Assembly (NCBI GenBank): GCA_039821125.1
Contig: JBCBOR010000012.1
Span: forward strand, 1-64,000
DNA length: 64,000 nt
DNA from: Thermohalobaculum sp039821125
Lineage (GTDB): Bacteria; Pseudomonadota; Alphaproteobacteria; Rhodobacterales; Rhodobacteraceae
Direction of reading: 5' to 3'
In this document: one piece after another, positions 58,868 to 64,000 of the stretch
Numbering within the stretch: position 1 is the first letter of the stretch
Layout: every line of letters begins with the position of its first letter
Made by a program: the position numbers and the translations under genes
Notes under the pieces: generated by a model
Databases searched by the model: none
Seen by the model: only the letters and a program-made list of their open reading frames with translations
Told to the model about the DNA's origin: nothing

Positions 58868-60964
58868 ATGTCCCAGGGGCGCCCGCCGATTCTCTATCCT
58901 CTCTTCGCTGATCTCACGGGATTGCCCGGGGTCGGTGCGAAGACTGCCAAGCTGTTTGAACGGCTTGGCCAGACCCGGCTCGTGGATCTGCTGTTCGCCA
59001 TGCCGACAGGGGTCGAGGACCGGCGTCTGCGCGATTCGCTTGCCGGTGTCGAAGCGGGGCAGATGGCGACGGTGCAGATCGACGTTGTCGAACACCGGCC
59101 CGGACGCACCAAGACGCAGCCGCATCGCGTCGTGGTCGATGCCGGCGCGCAAGTGTTCGAGTTGATCTATTTCCGCCCGAAACGCGACTGGCTGGAGCGA
59201 TCATTGCCCGTCGGTGCACGTCGCATCGTCTCGGGCCGGATCGAGTTTTACGAGGGCAGGGTGCAGATGCCTCACCCGGACCTGGTCATGACGGAAGAGG
59301 AGGCGGCCACACTCCGCCCGTGGGAGCCGGTCTATCCTCTGACGCAGGGACTGACTCTGCGCGTGGTTGCTCGCGCGGTGCAGGCAGCGCTGTCCGAGGT
59401 CCCGACTCTGCCCGAATGGCTGTCACAGGATATGCTGGCCGAGAAGGCATGGCCCTCATGGGATGGTGCATTGCGGATCGCACATGCGCCGGAGGGGCGC
59501 GAAGCTCTGTCCCCTGGAAACCCGGCGCGCCAACGCCTTGCCTATGACGAACTGCTCTCGCATCAGTTGGCGCTGCACCTGGCACGGGCCCGGATCCGGC
59601 GCAAAAAGGGGCGCGAGACCCAAGGGGATGGCTCATTGCGCGCCCGCGCGATGGCCGCGTTTGGTCATGATCCGACAGGCGCGCAGGCCCGGACGATGGA
59701 CGAGATAGCCAAGGACATGGCAGCGTCGACGCGGATGATGCGTCTACTGCAGGGCGATGTTGGCTCCGGCAAGACGCTGGTCGCGTTGATGGCGATGCTG
59801 AACGCGGCGGAAGTCGGTGGGCAGGCGGCCATGATGGCGCCAACCGAGATCCTGGCCCGACAGCATGCGGCAGGTCTCGCGCCGCTGGCCGATGCAGCGG
59901 GCGTCAATCTGACAGTACTGACGGGGCGGGACAAGGGCGGCGCGCGAGCGGACAAGTTGGGCCATATCGAGAGCGGTCAGACCCAACTGATCATCGGCAC
60001 CCATGCGCTGTTCCAGAAAGATGTGGCATTTCACGATCTCCGGCTTGTGATCGTGGACGAGCAGCACCGGTTTGGCGTGCGACAACGGATGGAGCTGTCC
60101 GAAAAGGCGCCCGCCGGCTGCGATGTGCTGATCATGACGGCCACGCCGATCCCTCGGACACTGGCGTTGGCGGGATATGGTGATCTCGATATCTCGGTGC
60201 TTGATGAAAAACCGCCCGGGCGTCAGCCGATCGAGACACGGCTGGTCTCGATGGATCGTTATGATCAGGTCGTCGAACGCCTCGCCGCGGCAATAGATCG
60301 GGGTGACCGGGCCTATTGGGTTTGCCCGTTGGTGGACGAGAGCGACACAATCGATCTGGTCGCAGCGGAGGCGCGCTTTGAAGCGCTTGCAGCGACGCTC
60401 GGGCCGGACCGTGTGCGTCTGGTGCATGGGCAGATGCCAGGGGAACAGCGCGATTCGGCGATGGCCGACTTTCAGTCCGGCGCCGCGCAGGTGCTTGTTG
60501 CGACCACCGTGATCGAAGTGGGCGTTGATGTGCCCGAAGCGACAATCATGGTCGTCGAACAGGCCGAGCGTTTCGGTCTTGCGCAACTTCACCAGCTCCG
60601 TGGGCGTGTCGGGCGCGGGGCAGGGCAGTCGTCCTGCCTTCTACTCTATGCACCGCCGCTTGGGGAGACCGCCACGGCGCGCCTTACGATCATGCGGGAG
60701 ACGGAGGACGGGTTTCGCATTGCAGAGGAAGATCTGAAGCTGCGTGGAGCGGGAGATGTTCTTGGGACCGCGCAGTCGGGACTGCCCGAGTTTCGCATAG
60801 CCGACCTCGAGCGGGATGCCGGCTTGATGGAACTGGCCCGGAACGATGCGCGTCTTCTGCTGCACAATGATCCGGATCTGGCTTCCGAGCGGGGTAACGC
60901 TCTGAAAGTGCTGCTCTATCTGATGGACCGTGATACATCTGTGCGATTGCTCCACGCCCCATAA
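58868..60964 (+). CDS. recG: ATP-dependent DNA helicase RecG
   Basis: 698-residue helicase that remodels stalled forks and recombination intermediates. N-terminal wedge/OB domain, then helicase motifs: DVGSGKT (Walker A), APTEIL, DEQHRFG (DEQH box), TATPIPRT, and motif VI QLRGRVGRG, with a C-terminal end DPDLASERG...LL. Directly followed by a LexA-type box and a small membrane protein gene. Confidence 0.97.
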   Translation: MSQGRPPILYPLFADLTGLPGVGAKTAKLFERLGQTRLVDLLFAMPTGVEDRRLRDSLAGVEAGQMATVQIDVVEHRPGRTKTQPHRVVVDAGAQVFELIYFRPKRDWLERSLPVGARRIVSGRIEFYEGRVQMPHPDLVMTEEEAATLRPWEPVYPLTQGLTLRVVARAVQAALSEVPTLPEWLSQDMLAEKAWPSWDGALRIAHAPEGREALSPGNPARQRLAYDELLSHQLALHLARARIRRKKGRETQGDGSLRARAMAAFGHDPTGAQARTMDEIAKDMAASTRMMRLLQGDVGSGKTLVALMAMLNAAEVGGQAAMMAPTEILARQHAAGLAPLADAAGVNLTVLTGRDKGGARADKLGHIESGQTQLIIGTHALFQKDVAFHDLRLVIVDEQHRFGVRQRMELSEKAPAGCDVLIMTATPIPRTLALAGYGDLDISVLDEKPPGRQPIETRLVSMDRYDQVVERLAAAIDRGDRAYWVCPLVDESDTIDLVAAEARFEALAATLGPDRVRLVHGQMPGEQRDSAMADFQSGAAQVLVATTVIEVGVDVPEATIMVVEQAERFGLAQLHQLRGRVGRGAGQSSCLLLYAPPLGETATARLTIMRETEDGFRIAEEDLKLRGAGDVLGTAQSGLPEFRIADLERDAGLMELARNDARLLLHNDPDLASERGNALKVLLYLMDRDTSVRLLHAP

Positions 60965-60983
60965 TCACAGTTTGTTCGCGAAT

Positions 60984-60998
60984 GTTCTAAAATTGTTC
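60984..60998 (+). promoter_or_regulatory. LexA/SOS box GTTC-N7-GTTC
   Basis: GTTCTAAAATTGTTC is a perfect match to the LexA operator of alphaproteobacteria (GTTC-N7-GTTC). A third GTTC lies at 60974-60977, six bases before the first. The box is 63 bases before the ATG of the small membrane gene and abuts a TTGACG at 60999-61004 that can serve as -35. It sits after the recG stop, so it should govern the small gene, not recG. Confidence 0.75.
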
Positions 60999-61060
60999 TT
61001 GACGGTGTTTCAAATTTTATGGAACATAAGGGCAACAAAGTTCAGATGCGGAGCGAGACG

Positions 61061-61189
61061 ATGCGGACCCTGATCAAAGCAAACACGATCCTCAAAAATG
61101 ATCCTCAGGAAGTCGCTCGCGATGTTCTCGGTCTCGGCTTCGTTGTTCTGGCGCTATTCGCCGGATTCATGATCCCGGGTGTGATGTAA
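61061..61189 (+). CDS. SOS-regulated 42-residue single-span membrane protein (candidate)
   Basis: MRTLIKANTILKNDPQEVAR is the soluble N-terminus, followed by one membrane helix (about residues 23-40, LGLGFVVLALFAGFMIPG) and the end GVM. GGAG lies seven bases before the ATG at 61061; an in-frame ATG at 61046 is possible. A LexA box stands 63 bases upstream and a strong terminator follows at 61346-61376, so it forms its own transcription unit. Size, topology and SOS control resemble SidA of Caulobacter, an SOS-induced division inhibitor, but I see no recognised sequence similarity and no function is proved. Confidence 0.65.
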   Translation: MRTLIKANTILKNDPQEVARDVLGLGFVVLALFAGFMIPGVM

Positions 61190-61345
61190 GAGTTTTCAGT
61201 CGCCTGCGGTCCAGGGTGTGACGCACCGCATAGTGAGGCGCTCCATCCGGTCTTGCCCACCGGTTGCCTCGATTTCCGATCCGACTTGTGCCTCTTGTCT
61301 CGATCGGCTTTGTCCCGCGTCCTGTCCCTCTCTGGAACGCCAACT

Positions 61346-61376
61346 GGCCGTCGACCCGTGGGTCGGCGGCCTTTTT
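61346..61376 (+). terminator. rho-independent terminator after the SOS-box gene
   Basis: A 12-bp stem (GGCCGTCGACCC / GGGTCGGCGGCC, one G-U pair) is followed by TTTTT. It ends transcripts on the plus strand about 155 bases after the 42-residue gene. No T tract exists for the minus strand. Confidence 0.85.
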
Positions 61377-61636
61377 CAATGGTCGCCCTGGGCGTGATGG
61401 GCGAGGCACCGCGAGGCAATCCGCGCAATCCCGATCAGCGACAGCACGATCCAGGCGATCTGAAGCACGGCGATGGTCACATCGAACTGCTTGCACAGGC
61501 TGACCAGAACCGCACTCGCAGCTGCGAGATTAAGCAGCACGAAGCAAAGCCGTGACCCGCTGATAAACCCGAACTGCACTGCGCCATAAGCGCAGAGATA
61601 CAATCCAATACCGATAAACCAAAATAGATCGTCCAT
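61376..61636 (-). CDS. CBU_0592-like small membrane protein
   Basis: 86 residues with three hydrophobic segments (about 4-27, 31-48 and 53-73). The start MDDLFWFIGIGLYLCAYGAVQFGFISG and the NLAAASAVLVSL stretch resemble the CBU_0592 family of short membrane proteins with no assigned role. GGACGGAGAG precedes the ATG. An AT-rich stretch lies upstream (61.7-61.8 kb). Confidence 0.7.
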   Translation of the reverse strand: MDDLFWFIGIGLYLCAYGAVQFGFISGSRLCFVLLNLAAASAVLVSLCKQFDVTIAVLQIAWIVLSLIGIARIASRCLAHHAQGDH

Positions 61637-61794
61637 CTCTCCGTCCTCGAAATGTGGGGTGGTTGAATGGCGGCCTTGTAGGAGGGGAATGGTCTGAAGC
61701 CTGTGATAAAATTCACATTGATATTAAAAAAGATGAGTGAGCTATATCGCGTGATCTTTAATTCGTGTAATCATTATTATGTTAATTTATGATG

Positions 61795-62676
61795 CTATAT
61801 CTGATGCTGATCAATCCAGTCTGCGATGGCGCGGCCAATCTGTGTTCCTGAATCCTCCTGAATGAAATGAGAACCGGCAACGGTGATTTCGGTTTGGTTC
61901 GGCAAACCTCGTGCAGAGTCGCGCACGGGCCCAACCAGGATCGCGGCGGGTTCGGCATTCACGAACAGTTTCGGAACCTGCGAAGTCCGCAACCACTCAT
62001 GGTTTGCATCCGCGATGGCGCAGACGTCCTCGGGATCGCCACTCAAGGGGATCTGACGCGGCCATGTCAGAGTTGGTCGGCGGCTCTCTCCAGGCGCGCT
62101 GAACGGACGGCGATACTCGGTCATCTCATCCTCCGTCAGATCGCGCAGGATGGAGCCAGTCAGCACCTTCTCGACGAAGACGTTCTTCTCGAGGATCATC
62201 TCTTCGCCCGCAGGTGACCGGAACGCCTGGAACAACGGCGTCACGAGATCCGGCCATTCATCCCAGGTCATGGCGCGTACGATTGTCTCCATGTACGCAA
62301 CCCCGGCAATCCGCTCGGAATGTCGACGCGCCCAGTTGAATCCCAAAGCACCGCCCCAATCGTGCACCACCAAGATGACCTTGCCGTCCGGCACCACTGC
62401 GTCGAACCAGCCATCGAGGTATTCCGCGTGCTCGACAAACCGGTACCGGTCCGGGCCGCTGTCAGGCAGTTTGTCGCTGTCGCCCATGCCGATCAGGTCG
62501 GGCGCAAGCAAACGCCCAGCATGCTCACCCACCGCAGCCATCACATCCCGCCACAGGAAGGAGGACGTCGGATTGCCATGCAGGAACACGATCGGCCGCC
62601 CCTGCCCCATCTCGACATGCGCCATCTGGTGTCCCAGCACAGTCGTGAAGCGTTTCCGGTCTCTCCATGCGATCAT
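61795..62676 (-). CDS. dhaA: haloalkane dehalogenase, DhaA/LinB-like subfamily II
   Basis: 293-residue alpha/beta hydrolase that hydrolyses carbon-halogen bonds. The catalytic set fits subfamily II: nucleophile D106 with W107 (VVHDWGG), second halide-stabilising N35 (HGNPTSS), acid E130 (AYMETIVRAMTWDEWP) and H270 (AGSHFIQED). These positions are within two residues of those in LinB. The ATG at 62676 follows AAGGATG; a GTG lies two codons upstream. It is divergent from an acyl-CoA synthetase gene. Natural substrate unknown. Confidence 0.9.
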   Translation of the reverse strand: MIAWRDRKRFTTVLGHQMAHVEMGQGRPIVFLHGNPTSSFLWRDVMAAVGEHAGRLLAPDLIGMGDSDKLPDSGPDRYRFVEHAEYLDGWFDAVVPDGKVILVVHDWGGALGFNWARRHSERIAGVAYMETIVRAMTWDEWPDLVTPLFQAFRSPAGEEMILEKNVFVEKVLTGSILRDLTEDEMTEYRRPFSAPGESRRPTLTWPRQIPLSGDPEDVCAIADANHEWLRTSQVPKLFVNAEPAAILVGPVRDSARGLPNQTEITVAGSHFIQEDSGTQIGRAIADWIDQHQI

Positions 62677-62777
62677 AATCACATCCTTGGTTCTGGCGGC
62701 ATTTGCGTCCGGGCCGCGATGGCGTCAGTCTCCGAAAAGCGTCGCGCCCACCCGGGCTCGCGTCAAGGGAGAGAACT

Positions 62778-62831
62778 ATGCCGACAACACGCCTCACGCT
62801 TCACTCGACGAGATGTGATGCATTGGCGTGA
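62778..62831 (+). other. 17-codon ORF overlapping the start of the acyl-CoA synthetase gene
   Basis: ATG at 62778 has a very good AAGGGAGAGA site upstream, better than that of the following gene. The ORF reads MPTTRLTLHSTRCDALA and stops at 62831, overlapping the synthetase start at 62818 in another frame. It may be a leader peptide, a coupling device, or the true start separated from the gene by a frameshift. Confidence 0.3.
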
Positions 62832-64000
62832 GGAACAAGACGTCGCGATGCGTCGGGAGGTGCATTTCGACGACCGGGTCGTCTGGTGCTTTACCGAGCG
62901 TCCGGCATCATTCCACGCGCTGTTCACTGAAACCGCAACGCGGCACCCGGATCAGGATGCGCTTGTCGGTGAAGAAGGCACTCTCAGCTATCGGGATCTT
63001 GCGATGCGGACCGCCCGGATTGCAGGCGGCCTGCAAGGCGCGGGTATCGAACGTGGTGAGCGGGTCGCGCTGCTGATTGGAAATCGGTTCGCGTTTGTCG
63101 AGGCTCTTCTTGCGTGCCAACACATCGGCGCCATCGCCGTGCCGCTCAACATCCGCCAGCCTGCGCCGGAGATTGCATACGCGGCCAATCAATGCAGCGC
63201 CGCAGCGATTGTCTTCGACGCAGATCTTGCGAGCAACATCCCGGATCGCGGTGATATCCCGACAGTGCGGGTGCTTGTCTCCGCCTATGGCGAGACCGGT
63301 GGCGCAATGCGGTACGAAGCATTGGCGGAAGCCGATCCTGCGGAGCCGGCAGATGTCCCAGAAGAAGACTGCGCGGTGATCCTCTACACGTCCGGCACGA
63401 CCGGGCGGCCCAAAGGTGCGATGCTCACGCATCTCAACATCGTCCATTCAGCGTTGCATTTCGCCTGTTCGATGGAGTTCGAGGCAGGAGACCGCAATCT
63501 GCTCGCCGTGCCCGCGAGCCATGTCACAGGGCTGATTGCGAACATTGCAACGGCTTTGGTCCATGGCGGCGCCATCGTCTTCCTGCGCCAGTTCAAGGCC
63601 GCGGATTGTCTGGCGCTGATGGCGCGCGAGAGGGTCACGCACACACTAATCGTGCCGGCAATGTACAACCTGTTCCTGATGGATCCTGAGTTCGACACCT
63701 ACGACCTCGGCGCCTGGAAGATTGGCGGCTATGGCGGTGCGCCGATGCCCGAGGCAACGATTGCCGAAATGGCGCGTCGCGCCCCGCATGTCGGCCTGAT
63801 GAACGGCTATGGCGCGACGGAGGCAACCAGTCCGACCACGATGAACCCGACGCGCTGCGCCGCAAGCCATTCGGATTGTGTTGGCCTTGTGCTGCATTGC
63901 TCCGAGGTCGCCGTGATGGACGAGACCGGCACCGAAGTCCCGCCGGGACAACAGGGCGAGATCTGGATGCGCGGGCCGAATGTGATCCCGGGCTACTGGG
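62818..64000 (+). CDS. AMP-forming acyl-CoA synthetase (ANL superfamily), cut by window edge
   Basis: About 394 residues are visible with no stop. The P-loop-like signature YTSGTTGRPKGAM, NGYGATEAT (motif A5-like) and GEIWMRGPNVIPGYW (adenylate/ribose-binding region) identify an acyl-activating enzyme of the fatty-acyl or aryl-CoA ligase group. The start ATG at 62818 lacks a strong ribosome site; ATG at 62848 is an alternative. Substrate unknown. It is divergent from the haloalkane dehalogenase gene. Confidence 0.9.
   Translation, partial: MHWREEQDVAMRREVHFDDRVVWCFTERPASFHALFTETATRHPDQDALVGEEGTLSYRDLAMRTARIAGGLQGAGIERGERVALLIGNRFAFVEALLACQHIGAIAVPLNIRQPAPEIAYAANQCSAAAIVFDADLASNIPDRGDIPTVRVLVSAYGETGGAMRYEALAEADPAEPADVPEEDCAVILYTSGTTGRPKGAMLTHLNIVHSALHFACSMEFEAGDRNLLAVPASHVTGLIANIATALVHGGAIVFLRQFKAADCLALMARERVTHTLIVPAMYNLFLMDPEFDTYDLGAWKIGGYGGAPMPEATIAEMARRAPHVGLMNGYGATEATSPTTMNPTRCAASHSDCVGLVLHCSEVAVMDETGTEVPPGQQGEIWMRGPNVIPGYW

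Noticed and set aside
60974..60987. GTTC-N6-GTTC as the LexA operator
   Set aside because: Spacing is six, not seven; the neighbouring GTTC-N7-GTTC at 60984-60998 fits exactly and is preferred.
61190..61345. Second small gene between the 42-residue gene and its terminator
   Set aside because: No frame has a good ribosome site and protein-like composition; it is probably just 3' untranslated sequence.

Overview
The window is GC-rich, almost gap-free chromosomal DNA from an alphaproteobacterium, most likely Rhodobacterales (Roseobacter/Rhodobacter group). The evidence is a sciP-ctrA pair, an rne - amidase - PBP1A - prfB order, the alphaproteobacterial form of RNase E with a long insertion inside its S1 domain, an NDUFA12 - MlaD - DUF2155 - aat block, bluB, and an alphaproteobacterial-type LexA box (GTTC-N7-GTTC). 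I see no rRNA, tRNA, CRISPR array, transposase or prophage. It is a core-genome segment with a few accessory genes.

Layout. 1-8.4 kb: gap (cut by the window edge), yebC, an aldo/keto reductase, bluB, a lipoprotein, an NTF2-like protein, an SLC13-type permease, then ymdB, a GNAT acetyltransferase and 5-formyl-THF cyclo-ligase. 8.4-10.2 kb: a probable 6S RNA gene (ssrS), an AT-richer Stf0-type sulfotransferase gene on the opposite strand, and zapA; this looks like the classical zapA-ssrS-ygfA order broken by an insertion. 10.5-18.6 kb: transketolase, Nudix, crotonase, monooxygenase, hydratase, M20 peptidase, aldose epimerase and several small unknowns, one of them apparently frameshifted. 18.7-24.7 kb: mnmA, then the cell-cycle block sciP, ctrA, bactofilin and M23 peptidase, with CtrA-like sites, followed by a ferritin-like DUF455 protein and a 1-Cys Bcp. 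24.8-32.8 kb: a large AsmA-like protein, gluQ, a Pro/Ala/Lys-rich protein with an HhH domain, tpiA, small unknowns, erpA and sufT. 32.8-36.4 kb: DUF1287, a small membrane protein, tgt, fadL. 36.6-43.3 kb: NDUFA12, MlaD, DUF2155, aat, accC, accB, a DsbA-like protein and an M48 peptidase. 43.4-54.6 kb: an aminotransferase, rne with a structured leader, AMIN amidase, PBP1A, a secreted repeat protein and prfB. 54.7-61.2 kb: a secreted small protein, ligA, CYTH-CHAD, recG, and a 42-residue membrane protein behind a perfect LexA box. 61.4-64 kb: a small membrane protein, haloalkane dehalogenase and a truncated acyl-CoA synthetase.

Functional themes are envelope growth (bactofilin/M23, amidase/PBP1A, MlaD, AsmA, FadL, M48, DsbA), cell-cycle control (CtrA, SciP, ZapA), translation and tRNA modification (MnmA, GluQ, Tgt, RF2, Aat), Fe-S assembly (ErpA, SufT) and DNA repair (LigA, RecG). 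The least-explained item is the SOS-box-controlled 42-residue membrane peptide next to recG. Its size, single membrane segment and control resemble SOS-induced division inhibitors such as Caulobacter SidA; that function is inference only.
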